Source: Falciphora oryzae (lineage: Eukaryota > Ascomycota > Sordariomycetes > Magnaporthales > Magnaporthaceae). From it: 64,000 bases of DNA. Shown piece after piece: positions 9,277-20,167 of the stretch. Where the stretch lies: assembly GCA_000733355.1 (NCBI GenBank), contig JNVV01000007.1:1168370-1232369 (forward strand). The letters run 5' to 3'. The notes under the pieces are model-generated. The model worked only from the letters and a program-made list of their open reading frames with translations, searched no databases and was not told the origin of the DNA. The position numbers were made by a program, and so were the translations under genes. How positions within the stretch are numbered: position 1 is the stretch's first letter; the number at the start of each line of letters is the position of its first letter.

Positions 9277-11967
9277 GGTGGCAAGAGGCTATAAGCTTGG
9301 CCAAACCTAAGCAGGAGTCAGGAGAGGGTAGCGGAGCTCGCGACGTGTGATGAAGGAGAAAACGAAAAACGGCTTATCCCAACACTCAATCGAGACGCGA
9401 GTCCAATTGTTTGTTTGGAAAAGCGCAGCCTGACAGAGGTGTTGGTTGCCAAGGCAAAACAAACCAATTGCGCACAGCTTTGACGCCAACACCCTTTGGG
9501 AAACGGAGTGGAATTCACCAGGCGGCTGAGTCCCCCTGCTCGTCTTTTTTGGCCGGCATGGCCGTCTTCGACTTTCAGCCACACACGACTGACACACAGG
9601 TTCACTTGAACAGTGGCCCTTTAGACCTATCCAAAGCCTTTTGCCTGGACATATTTCTAGTCCCCGAGGCTAGAAGAGGGCTAGCAGCATCGCTAGTACG
9701 GGGGTTGAGTCCTTTGACACCATTGTTTGTCAGACTTCGCATCATCCCTGCCTCCGCATGCGGGTGTGAGGAAAGCGGCGTGAGTTCGAAGCCACCCCGG
9801 CGTTTAACTCGAAGCGGGCAAAGACAGTAGTAGCCTTGGCCACCCCCGGTCTGACTCCGGCGGGACTGGAGCCGTAGCCTGATCCCCGGGGCGCGGGCTC
9901 GGTGAGAGCTTGTGGCCTCGTTCGGGCGTGCGGATTACTCTGCGTTGCCTATCGCTTTGGGTTGGGGCTTGGCCTCGAGCTCTCCCGGGGCATGGAACTA
10001 GGACCAAACTTTGTAGCCCAGCTCTCGCGAGATGCATTAGTAAAGGTGTGTTCGAGGGACCGGATCAGGATCCGGGACGGCTCGTGGCTTAGGAAAGTTG
10101 GTTTTGGCTCGGACGCGGGTCGGGAATGGGCGGCTTTTTCTCCTCCTCTGGCGCGCGCGGACTTTTGTCCCCTTGACTAGTCTTGGCTTGGTTCCGAGCT
10201 CTGGCGGAGGAGAGTCTCGGGCCAGGCGTTGGCGCAACATTGCCAAAGACGGGCAGGTTCTGAGACGGCATTTGCCATTCCCTTTTGAGCATACGTAGGT
10301 GGTACCCGTGGAGAAGCCTCACGATTATATGCAGGACAGGCCGATTGTCCAATGTGCGTTTCCGCCGTTTAGTCTGGAAGCGAGGCACGAAAGCGGAGGC
10401 GGTCATCTGCGAGCTGCACACACTGTAATGTACATTGGCGGGCCAGGACCCGCGTCGTATCAGTCAATTGACGGTCCACTGGTTGCGGAGCTTGCTCGAG
10501 TCGCGGGAGACGGACGGCAACCGGGAGCAGCAGAGGCCACTGAGTCTGCGCTGGGTCAGGCGAAACGCCGCCGATTGGATGGCAGCCCGTCCGAGGAATG
10601 CTGCGTCGCCGCCTTCGTCCTCGGCGACGGCCCAGGCTTCATCCAGAGACACTGGAACAGAAGGGCCGCGGCTGCAAGCCTCCCTCCTCCACGCTTTGCT
10701 TAGTGCGAGATCAGATGGCTTCCGAGATGGGCGTCGTTGGGCGGCCCCTTCGTAGCTGCATGCGACCAATCCATCTGCCGGGCTAGTGTGCCAGGCAAAG
10801 CGTGCTAGGCAAAAGCTACCTTAGCATGCGGTCGCACGGCCATGACGATGCACCACACCTCCGTCGCACGTCCCACCGTAACGATCCCCCCTGTCCGCCC
10901 ATCGATCGGCACACCAGGTTTTCCGTCTCGTTGTCTTGGGTGAGGCGAGATTGCGTGGGAGCAGGGGACGGGCCAAGCTGTTTTGTTTTGTTTGTCTCTG
11001 GTATATTGGAAGGCACGCTGCAAACGAGGGGCTCGAGCCGCAAGCTCAAAACTTTCATATCCTCGTGGCCCTGCTGCCCTGCCCGCTGCTCTATTTGACG
11101 AGCCTACCTCTGCTCCAATCTCTACCCTGTGCCAACCTTTCGATTCCGATCGTCGACCGCGGTTCCTGCCTGCTGCAGTTGGCTGTGCTTGTGCTGTATG
11201 TAAGCCTGGCGCCTGCAACCTGCACTTGCATTTGAGCCTGCATACCAGCTGCATCCCACCTTGTCACCTGCAATCGCGCACCGTATGCATTCAATTCGCG
11301 ATTCAATTCACGAGCAAGAAGCACCCCTCCGGCACAGCGAGCCTCGAGCGTGGTGAACAAGCATTGCTGCAGGGGACACCCTTCATGCACGCTCCCGCCA
11401 TTCACAGGTAGCAAGCAGCTGGCGTTGCACAACGGCACGGCATTTCCCTGGACCTGCAGTAGCCTTGCAGCAAGGCACCATCGACGTTTTATTCTTCTTT
11501 TTCTTTCCCTCACGCCTTGCGCACCGCGCGGTGGGCACGACGGGGCGCCGCGCTGGTCGCCTTTGGTTTCGAATCCCATCTTTTTTTTGCTCCTTTTCTC
11601 CAGCTCCCCAGCTTGACTGCACCGGTCCTGACACCGACGTGCGTGCGCGTGTCGCCAAATTTGTTTGGCCTGCGGCCGTCGCTGCGGGGACACAACAACG
11701 TTGACGGTCGAGGCCCAACTCCGGCCCCTGCCTTTGTTGTTGGTCTGGCTGTCGATCTCTATCAGCCTGCCGCAAACGAGTCGGAATTACAACCTCGGTT
11801 TCTTTTTCCGTCGTCGTCGGCGACCAACCGCTGCGACTCTGCTCAGTTGGGAAGCCCACGAGAGCTCGCTGCTCCCGTTTCCCCAAACGAACCTTGGACC
11901 CCACCGAGCCGCCTTTTTTTAGCCCATCGAACCCGGCTTCGCATTGTGTCAGAAAGATTAATTCGTC
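9277..11967. other. Long divergent spacer, no gene seen
   Basis: About 2.7 kb separates the kinase (minus) from the coiled-coil gene (plus). Frames of 130-200 codons overlap on several strands between 10.3 and 11.9 kb, but all are compositionally random. The segment near 11.1-11.9 kb is C/T-rich and probably leader for the downstream gene. Confidence 0.45.
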
Positions 11968-13800
11968 ATGCTAAGCCAGGTGCCGCGAGGCGCCGCTCCT
12001 GGATCGCCATGCACCACTCCACAACCGCCAGCGACAGCACCATCCGCGCCGCCTGCTGCTGCCGCCGGCGTCCTCCCTGCGCCTCATCGTCGCCAAGTAT
12101 CCCACTTTTCTCGTCCTGACCCACGCTGCTACCAAACTTTCCTCGCCAATGGCTCCCCTAGGCCTCGCGAAAGCAAAACCACGCCCTATCCCGTCGGTGA
12201 TGCCACTGCCATTGCTTTCGGCCACACCACACCGCTCGCCACAGCCACCACCACCAACGAACCCTATCCGTACCACCGCTACTCGTCCTATCACCAACCG
12301 GTCCACGAGTACTCTAGCGGCGCCTGGTCCAGCAGCAGCAGCGTTTATTCCCCCGCCGATGGAGAGTCCGTAGCGGCCCCGACCATCCCCTCCCGAAGCC
12401 GCCACCAGTCAATACCCAACCTTCTGCCGCTTGCCCTCATCAACCGAGCCATCTCTCCCGAGAGGAGGCACCGGCCCGCGCTGTCGGAAGCCGAGATGCC
12501 TCTCACCGGTGACGGCAGGTCAAGGAATGTCCGGAATTCGGACGCTCCTCGGAAAAGCGGCCTAGCCGGCTGGTTCTCATCCGCAGCAAGCGACGCAAAT
12601 GATAGCGGCGGGATTCCAACAATAGCAACCCCGAACTCAGAGACGGCCACCCCATTACGCCGAACCCGGTCCTCTATTTCGACCGAGAGCCAACAACAGC
12701 AAGGCTCGAGCCCCTCGCCTGCAGCATCCCGATTCGGATTCTTGTCGGCCATATCATCCGCCCTGACGACGCAGGCGTCCTCACCAGCTGGGACTCCTGG
12801 CCGCAATGGCACTAGCGACAAGGATGACGAGATATTAGCCATGGACATCGAGGCCGCGTTGTTCCCCGGCGGCCTTCCCGTGCCCGGTGAGGCTTTCTCG
12901 CCTTCCGCTTTTAAAAACCTGCAGATGAACGCGACCGCGGTCGCCCGCCGCCTGCAGGGGGCGTACCGTGAGCGGACGGTCGAGGCGCGCGGCCTGGCCG
13001 CCGAGATGGAGGCCCAGCGCGAGGAGCTCGAAGAGGCAACGACCCGCTCGGCACACCTCAAGATGCAGCTTGAGGACATGGCCGCCAAGGCGGCCGAGCA
13101 CGAGCAGGCCATGCGCGGCCTCCTCGACGAGCTTGCCGCCGAGCGCCGCAAGACGGCCAAGCTTTTGCAGAGCCAGCGCAACGACGGCCTGCTCCACGTA
13201 CCCACGACGTCGGAGGGCTCCATTTCCGAGGACCTGGGTGTCGACGCTGCCGAGGAGGACCAAAGGCGGCGGCGGAGGCTGCAGAGGCAATGGCGCGGCA
13301 GCGGCGGGACCGTCAACAGCTTCGACACGGACGACGACGAGAGCGTGGCCGAGAGCGAGAGCGTCTTCTCGTCGCGCTGCAGGAGTCCGACGTCGGCCGC
13401 GACCGCCGACGGGGCACCACCGGGCAGCATACTATCGCCGACGGCCCTCACCCAGTCCCCCACAGCGCTGTCGCCGCCGCCGCCGCATCACGGTAGGCGG
13501 ACGCCGATAGGCTCGAGATTGCCTCCACAACCACCCTCGCGATTGTCACAACAGCAACAGCCGCCGATGACGACATTCCAGCGTCTCGTCAAGGGCGTGA
13601 CGTCTGGACCCGCCTCAGGCCAGGCAACCGACGACACTCCCGTAAACAGCTGTTCGAACTGCCAAGGACTCGATGCCTCGGTCGCTTGGGACACGGTGAA
13701 TCTACTCAAGGATGAGAACCATGCTTTGAAGGAACGAATGAACGAACTCGAGGATGCTGTAGAAGGGGCTCTCGATCTGGTGAATGGCATAGGGTTATGA
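11968..13800 (+). CDS. Coiled-coil protein with disordered Ser/Pro-rich N-terminus, unknown function
   Basis: A single exon gives 610 residues. A TAA in frame sits two codons upstream of the ATG at 11968, which fixes the start unless there is an upstream exon. Residues 1-300 are Ser/Pro/Thr-rich with short basic patches and SRSRHQS-type phosphosite-like stretches. A compact conserved-looking block follows (DDEILAMDIEAALFPGG, then AFKNLQMNATAVARRLQ). It leads into a long Glu/Ala/Arg coiled coil at about residues 320-405. A disordered acidic and proline-rich region comes next, and a second short coiled coil ends the protein near 570-605 after the Cys pair SCSNCQG. I do not recognise a named family. 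The layout suggests a scaffold or cytoskeletal adaptor, which is inference only. The base composition matches neighbouring genes. Confidence 0.75.
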   Translation: MLSQVPRGAAPGSPCTTPQPPATAPSAPPAAAAGVLPAPHRRQVSHFSRPDPRCYQTFLANGSPRPRESKTTPYPVGDATAIAFGHTTPLATATTTNEPYPYHRYSSYHQPVHEYSSGAWSSSSSVYSPADGESVAAPTIPSRSRHQSIPNLLPLALINRAISPERRHRPALSEAEMPLTGDGRSRNVRNSDAPRKSGLAGWFSSAASDANDSGGIPTIATPNSETATPLRRTRSSISTESQQQQGSSPSPAASRFGFLSAISSALTTQASSPAGTPGRNGTSDKDDEILAMDIEAALFPGGLPVPGEAFSPSAFKNLQMNATAVARRLQGAYRERTVEARGLAAEMEAQREELEEATTRSAHLKMQLEDMAAKAAEHEQAMRGLLDELAAERRKTAKLLQSQRNDGLLHVPTTSEGSISEDLGVDAAEEDQRRRRRLQRQWRGSGGTVNSFDTDDDESVAESESVFSSRCRSPTSAATADGAPPGSILSPTALTQSPTALSPPPPHHGRRTPIGSRLPPQPPSRLSQQQQPPMTTFQRLVKGVTSGPASGQATDDTPVNSCSNCQGLDASVAWDTVNLLKDENHALKERMNELEDAVEGALDLVNGIGL

Positions 13801-14523
13801 TGATATACCATGAGGAGGAAGGTGATGTTGAAGATCTTACTCACGCACGAGCATATACCCAAGACTAGGGTTTCTTTTTTGTTTTATTGTTCACTTCTTT
13901 CTAGCCGTCGCGCTTTTCCCTTTTGGATTTGTATAGCTGGGTTTTTACAGCACCAGATTGGATCTGGACTATTGGGGAAGGACTTTGTGCTTATCTCTTT
14001 TATCGGCCGGCGAGCCCTCACCATTCTCATGTTAGTGATATCCGGGTTAGCTTCAGTGGACCGATATGGTATGGATACCGGTGCGGGAACCAATACGGCG
14101 AAACGCTGAAAAAGAAAAAAGCAAAGTCATTTGAATATGGTTCCATTCCCGGATGGGGAGCACCTCGTTTGCTCGCTCGATTCTGTATTCGTCGCGTCGA
14201 GGGAGTGAGTGGTGAAACAGGCCGTAGCACCCGTCTTCCGTGTCACCAACCCCATATCTCGATCATCTCGTCGCACAAAGGCCATGAGAGCACCAGCACC
14301 CGGGACACAGAGCTCCTATATGTAATGGACACAATGCGGGGTGGTTGAACTCTCAGACTCGGCCTCCCAAGGCATGCGAGCTATAATTAGGGAAAGCCGC
14401 CTGTGTGCTTATGATGTGGTAAGCTCGACGGCCCGAAGGTTGCCCGGTCTCGACCTCGCCACTGAGCTAGGAATCCTGCCGTCTCACCAAGTCATCACCA
14501 CCACCAAGGGAACCCCTGAACAA

Positions 14524-14555
14524 GAAGACTCTGAACCACGAAGACTCTGAACCAA
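14524..14555. repeat. Two-copy 16-bp tandem repeat
   Basis: The unit GAAGACTCTGAACCAC is followed directly by a copy differing only at its last base. Confidence 0.8.
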
Positions 14556-14835
14556 GAAGGTCTCGGCCGCTTAGGTCTCTCAATTCCGATGAAAATTGCA
14601 GTCGAGAGCGCGGACGGCTTCTGCGGGGGATGCAGGGCCCGCAGCTCCATTTACTTTCGTTATGCACAAACGAGAACAGGTGCTGCATCTGTGTTGGATG
14701 CGAAGTGTGAAGGCAAAACCAAGCCCGTTGGAGTGCCTTGGACTGTTCCACATGAATCCTGTCTCTCCTGACCTTTTAGCCTCCATGGCCAGGGACGAAT
14801 CCCCCTCCTCATCCCCTCATTTTATCGTCTTGGAC

Positions 14836-14869
14836 TCTATCTCTCTCTCCCTCTCTCTCTCCTTCTCCC
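14836..14869. repeat. CT-rich microsatellite
   Basis: An imperfect run of TC and CTC units lies immediately downstream of the B12 stop codon, probably in its 3' UTR. Confidence 0.7.
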
Positions 14870-14872
14870 ATT

Positions 14873-15236
14873 TTAGTGATGCCCGTCGTCGGCGTGATGA
14901 TGGTCGTCGGCCAGGACAAAGTGCTCGTAGGCGCAGTAGGCGGCGAAGGCGACGGTGGCGATGCCGAGGCCCGGGAAGGAGCCCCTGAAGCGGTTCCAGC
15001 GGCTGAACTGGCCTTTGTACCGCCAGGCCTCCGCCCGCTCCCACGGGTCGTATCTCGGCTTGCTGGCCGCCCTGATGAAGGCGTGCGTGTCGAAGCCCGT
15101 GATGCTGGGCTTTGGGCCGCCGTGGGCCGCCCTCAGTATCCTGCGCGATTTGGGAACGGGTGTTAGCTGGCGCCCGGGGCGAAATCGTCTCGTTCTCGTC
15201 GTCGTCGTCGTCTTCTTCTCACCTTGAAGGATGCAT
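14873..15236 (-). CDS. NADH:ubiquinone oxidoreductase B12 subunit (NDUFB3)
   Basis: This is an accessory single-span subunit of mitochondrial complex I in the membrane arm. Two exons (15223-15236, only 14 nt, and 14873-15140, minus) give 93 residues starting MHPSRILRAAHGG. Family signatures are YDPWERAEAWRYKGQFSRW and NRFRGSFPGLGIATVAFAAY. The latter includes the one membrane segment (about residues 55-75). A short His/Asp-rich tail follows. The tiny first exon is supported by a GTGAGA donor and a CGCAG acceptor that restore frame and the usual subunit length. The gene is divergent from CAF1, and a CCAAT box lies about 300 bp upstream, as is common for respiratory genes under the HAP complex. 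Confidence 0.92.
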
Positions 15237-16138
15237 CTTTGTGGGTTTATTTCGGTCCGACTGTCTGTCCGCTCGCTCGCTGCGGCTCGGCTGGGCTCAA
15301 TTGGCAGCCCCGAGTGTCGAATGGGTGCGAAAGGGTCGCTACGGCTAGGGTTTTGTTCGTTGTCGGGGCGTCGGCGTCGTCGCATCAAGCAAATCCAGGG
15401 GAGCATCCGAGCTTGGAGGGACAAGAGCCAACCACACAGCGACGTTCCCACTCGCTCACCGAGCCGCGGGCGAGGCGGGCACGGACCCTCATATAGTGAC
15501 TAAGCGACAGCCGCGCGGGATCCTGGCGCGCCCATTGGTCCCCCGTGCCAGGTCGCTCTTGGCCCTGTGTGCAACCGACAGCTGGTGCTTGGTGCTCTGC
15601 CCGTGTGTAGCAGTTCGCCCATCACCCACCCACTTGTGCTTGCACCTTCCGCAATTCGATGTCGCCGATCGAGGCCACCGACGGAATTGGATCCCAAGAT
15701 TGAAGCAACACAGCCATTCCCCGCGAGCCAGCCCCCGACAACCACCCACCACCTTTTGCGCAAAATTCAGAGGACGATTTCGAGAGTCCTTGGGACGAGA
15801 AACCCCCTCCGCTGACCATCTCGCGAACTTTTCAATCTGTGCCCGAGGGCTCCATCCGTCCTGTGATCCTGGAGCGCGCGACACGTCAAACCCAAGAGCG
15901 ACTAGGGACGAAGAAAAACGGACGGGACGTAATAATAATATCACACCCACGCACACACCACAGGCGGGCGCAACCCAGGGCGTGCTGACCCTGCGAGCAA
16001 GCCGCTTTGCCTCGGCACACCCCACGTAGCCTCCCTTGGCCAGATGCGCCACTCTACCGCGGCCGACGGCAGCAACGATAGCGACCCGGAGACGAGAGTA
16101 GCGCAGCAGCAGCAGCAGCAGCAGCAGCGAGCGATATT
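15237..16138. other. Bidirectional promoter region between B12 and CAF1
   Basis: This 0.9 kb region serves two divergent genes. It contains the CCAAT box at 15534-15538, and next to CAF1 an upstream ATG (16044) with a short CAG run near 16105-16130. A 177-codon plus-strand frame across it looks random. Confidence 0.55.
15534..15538 (-). promoter_or_regulatory. CCAAT box, candidate HAP-complex site
   Basis: ATTGG on the plus strand reads CCAAT toward the complex I B12 gene, 298 bp upstream of its ATG. Role inferred from motif and position. Confidence 0.4.
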
Positions 16139-16343
16139 ATGCCTCCGCCTCCAAATAGGTTCCCCAGCGGGCCCGCGACCATCTCGCCGTACCAGCACCA
16201 GTTCCCTCCCCAGCACGGCGGCCAGGGCCACGCCGGCGGCGGCCACCCCCCGCCGCTCGGGAACCCGGCCTACATCGGCGGGCCCAACAGCCAGCTCAAC
16301 CCCTTCAGCGCGAATGGCGCCCTCGGCATGGCTGCGGGGCTGA
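16044..16343 (+). promoter_or_regulatory. Upstream ORF overlapping the CAF1 start
   Basis: An ATG at 16044 opens a 99-codon frame that reads a short Gln run and overlaps the CAF1 start (16139) in another frame. It would act as an inhibitory overlapping uORF if the leader includes it. The transcription start is not known, so this is tentative. Confidence 0.35.
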
Positions 16344-16498
16344 ACCCCGCGGCCGCAGGCGCGTTCGGCGGCCACGGCGACTCGGGCCTGGGCAGCCACG
16401 CCGCCCGGCTCGGCTTCACCCACGGCACCAGCCTCCAGCAGCAGCAGCAACAACAAGCACAGCAGCAACAGGCGCAACAACAGCAGCAACAGCAGGCC

Positions 16499-16563
<65 letters not shown>

Positions 16564-17907
16564 CCACCCGCAGCAAGGGCATGGCGGTGCTGTGCTGTCG
16601 GACCACCCGACCCGCACCCAGGCCAAGGGACGGATACGAGAGGTGTGGAAACATAACCTGCACGAGGAGATGGCGATCCTTCGCGACCTGATAGAGAGAT
16701 ACACCTACATTGCCATGGTAAGCCACCAGCAGCTCGAGCTCCATAACCCCCACCACCAGCATACCCATGACTACTGCTAACACGTAACTGCGTTGATCAA
16801 ACCCGCCAGGACACAGAGTTTCCCGGGCTCGTGTGCAGGCCTATGGGGACCTTCCGCGGAAAGAGCGACTACCACTACCAATGCCTCCGGGCAAACGTGG
16901 ATATGCTGAACGTGCTGCAGGTGGGCATCACGCTCTTTAACGAGGACGGCGAGAACCCGCCGGCGCGACCAGGCAGCGGCGAGGACCCGGTGGTGATCGC
17001 CGCGGCGGCGGCGGCGGGGAGGCGAGTCGGCACGCAGCAGGGCCCGCTCCCCTACACGTGGCAGTTCAACTTCAAGTTCTCGCTCAAGGACGACATGTAC
17101 AGCCAGTCGTCGATCGACTCGCACGTGCAGGCGGGCATCGACTTTAACGTGCTCGAGCGCGACGGCATCGACCCGCACGAGTTCGCGTCGCTCATGATCT
17201 CGTCAGGCATGGTGTGCGACGACTCTGTCAGCTGGATCAGCTTCCACGGCGCCTACGACTTTGGCTACCTGACCAAGCTGCTGTGGTGCAAGATGCTGCC
17301 CAACGACGAGGTCGAGTTCGTCGAGGTTATGAAGCTCTTCTTCCCTCGCATCTACGACGTCAAGTATCACATGAAGCACCAGAGCAAGCTGCTCGCCTCC
17401 ATCGGCTTCCACGGCGTCGACGGCGCCGTCGTCGAGATCCTGCAAAAGTTCGACCACAAATCCACCCTCGAGACCCTGGCCGAGGTCCTCAAGGTCAAGC
17501 GGACCGGCCCCGCCCACCAGGCCGGCTCCGACTCGCTCCTCACCGGCCGCGCCTTCTTCCAGATGCGCGACCGCGTCTTTGGCGGCAAGATGCCCCAGGA
17601 TACGATCGGCCAGGTCTGGGGTCTCGAGGGCCCCGACAGCGCAGGACCCACGGCCGCCCTCGCCGCTGCCGCCGCCGCCGCCGTCTCGGCCCAGCAGCAG
17701 CAGACGGACGGCAGTGGCGGCCCCAACGGGAACCACCAGCAGCAGAATGGCGGCGCGCCCAGCACCCCGAACTCGGTCCCTGTCGGCCTGGCCACCACGC
17801 CCGGCCCGTCCTCGCACCATTCCAACGGCATGGGCATGGGCCCCATGACCCCCGGCGGGGGAGGCGGCGTGTTTGGCAACTTTGCCTTTGCCGGCAGCGG
17901 CAGGTAA
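16139..17907 (+). CDS. CAF1: CCR4-NOT deadenylase subunit Caf1/Pop2
   Basis: Caf1 is a DEDD-family 3'-5' exoribonuclease that shortens mRNA poly(A) tails within CCR4-NOT in the cytoplasm. Two exons (16139-16717 and 16810-17907, phase 0) give 558 residues. The domain starts near residue 164 (GRIREVWKHNLHEEM). The catalytic DTE sits at residues 194-196, first in exon 2 (DTEFPG), and another acidic residue in HGAYDFGYL. The end of the domain carries HQAGSDSLLTGRAFFQM. An Ala-rich insert lies between VGITLFNEDG and YTWQFNFKFSL. The N-terminus is Pro/Gly/His-rich with a glutamine tract at about residues 99-141 encoded by mixed CAG/CAA. The C-terminus beyond ~455 is Gln/Pro/Gly-rich. Fungal Pop2 orthologues often have Gln-rich N-termini; the domain itself is the usual length. 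Confidence 0.95.
16435..16561 (+). repeat. CAG/CAA repeat encoding polyglutamine in Caf1
   Basis: The run is built of mixed CAG and CAA codons with a few GCA/GCG/GCC interruptions. It encodes about 40 residues, nearly all Gln. Codon mixing should reduce slippage. Confidence 0.85.
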
Positions 17908-20167
17908 TTTTGATACGGGTTACACCAAATAAAATTCAAACAACGCGGGCTTGGGTCTTTTTTCTTCTCGAAACTTGCGACGGATACCCACAGAGGAAGA
18001 GGGGATAGTAGAAGAGGATCACTGGGGAAATAACTCACAAACCTTGTCCTGCTTCATCTTGGGTGGGATATCATGTCAGCATAGAGAGGAAACCCAGGCG
18101 GTCGTTTTTAGTACGGGTGAGGGTGTACGCGTGTGTGGATAGTGATTAGAGGAGGGGGTGAGAGAGTGCGCGCGCGCGTGTCTTTCACCATCTCTGTTGG
18201 TTTTATTCTTATCATCTTCTTTTTTGTCCTTTTTCTGCAGCACAGGAGTATCATCGGCTGGCGCGGCAAGGGTAGGTAGGTGAGGTTGTTGTTGAACCGA
18301 AACATTTCATCGACGCAAAAAACACAAAGGTATCCATCCATCCATCCATCCATCCAGGAGAGAGAGGTGCGGGGTGTAAAGGAGTTCCACCGTTACAGCC
18401 AGCCCGCCTCCGGCATTATCAATGTTTATAAAAACAAAAACAAAAAAAAAAAAACGCTTTATATGGCTTCTTCTTCTTTCTCTCTGCGGCTCTGGCGGCG
18501 TCGTTTTGTTTCTTCTCCCGTCTCGCGACTTTGCCAACGCTTCCATCTCCTGTCCTTCGTTTCGTATTATTTCCCCTAGCCCTCACTTCGTTTTGTCTGG
18601 GCGCCCTGGTCATGGTTGGTCTCCGTCTTGTTCGTCGACATGTTCGACGAGGCCATTATGCTCACGCTTTCCTTGCACCTTTTCCCCTCTGTTTCCCCCT
18701 GACCGTCTTTCATCACACACTTGTATCCGCAGCAAAGGAAACCACCCAGACAAGTCGCGGTAGCCCGTTCCCTGTCGCATCTGTTCTGGGGAATTCAGCT
18801 TGATCCTAGACCTTCCCTTCGCCTCCCAATGTACCTTATGATCGCACATGTGCCTACCTGGGTACTTGCTTCCCGAGGCCCTTTAGAGCGTCATCTTTCG
18901 GAACAAAACTGTATGACAGTCTCAACGAGTAGAGCGGATGCGGATCTACACTCTGCCAGTTTGCGAATCCGACAACACTTGACCGTCTCAAACCGTTGCC
19001 CCTATTCAGTTTGACACGCGCAAACGGCAGGCACCAACATGGCCCATTGGCATGATTACCCACAGCAGCCATGAGAGTCGGTCGCAGATAATGGGTCGTA
19101 AGAGGAATACGTAGCGAGGTTAAGTAAGTGGTCGTGATGGTAATATCATATCTCGCCCCCATCATCCATAAACCGGGCGTAGTATACAGGTCGTGCTGGT
19201 CATCAATCTGGTTTCCACGACAAGATTCCTCCGTCTCGTCGTCACGCCCTTCAGAGAAAGACAGGCGCCACTCCGGCACCATCACATAGGCCCTTATCCT
19301 GGGGTGGAACACTGGGCTAATGCTGCTCGGCCCCAACAATCTGATGTCGATGTGGACGTGCTTGGTGAAGGCCTCATGGCACACATCACCAATCGAAGCT
19401 TCGCAAAAAGGGAGGGCTGGGTAACAAACAGTGCAAGGCAGAAATGGAATGGAAATCAAGACGAGGAGAAAAAAAGTTGTACAGAAAACGCTTCCAGGGA
19501 GTCCAAAGCGGGAGGTAATAAGCAATCGAGACGCTGTAGCCCCGTTGCTTATGGCTCGGAGGGCTCAGGGAAGGCTGAGAGACGAGAGCAAAGGTGAAAC
19601 AGACAAATAAGAAAATGGGTGAAAACCCATCGATCGCCCATCGCCCTGCACCAAGGACCAAAAGCAGCCAAAAACAAAGTAAGAAGAAATACCTAAATAT
19701 CAATCACCAACACCATGACATGACCACGGCCACCATTTCCCACCCACCCATCGAGTCCTTGTCGGCCCATATTATGATGAACGCAGAAACCCCAAGAGAC
19801 AAAAAGAAATGGGAATCAGGCCCTATGATAACTCCCAAAAAAAAAACCAACTCGCAACTTTTCTCAAGGCCTTTTTCCCTCTACACGCTAGCTTCGTGCA
19901 AATGGACTTTTTGTGTTGCAAATGTGTGAAACCCACCAGGAGAAGATATCGACCTCGAACTCCGGCCAGATGCGCCAAACTTTGTTGTTCCTCCTCTTAC
20001 CGGTCGTTTTGCCCACACCCTCGCCGCCTCCTTTGGTCATTGTTTGCTTGTCGGGTGACCCGACAAGTCTTCAAGATTCTTTCATTGGAGCCAAGGTGGC
20101 GGCGATATCGAGATGGCGCCCTTCGCTCATATTTCTTTCTTTTAATATTTTTCTGTTGTTTTGTTGT
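17908..20167. other. Convergent spacer between CAF1 and the G3BP-like gene
   Basis: The 2.3 kb hold a CG-alternating run (18169-18182) and an ATCC microsatellite (18332-18355). Open frames are short or overlap with no motif. No gene is supported. Confidence 0.5.
18332..18355. repeat. ATCC microsatellite, six units
   Basis: Six consecutive ATCC units lie in the convergent spacer 3' of CAF1. Confidence 0.85.

Larger units (their letters stand above)
13801..14872. other. Convergent spacer with CT microsatellite and a 16-bp tandem repeat
   Basis: This spacer carries a two-copy 16-bp repeat (14524-14555) and a CT-rich run (about 14836-14869) just past the stop of the minus-strand B12 gene. No coding signal was seen. 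Confidence 0.5.

Noticed and set aside
9188..9304. N-terminal extension of the Aurora-like kinase to 9304
   Set aside because: The first codon is TTG, with no in-frame ATG before 9187, and the translated sequence is not kinase-like.
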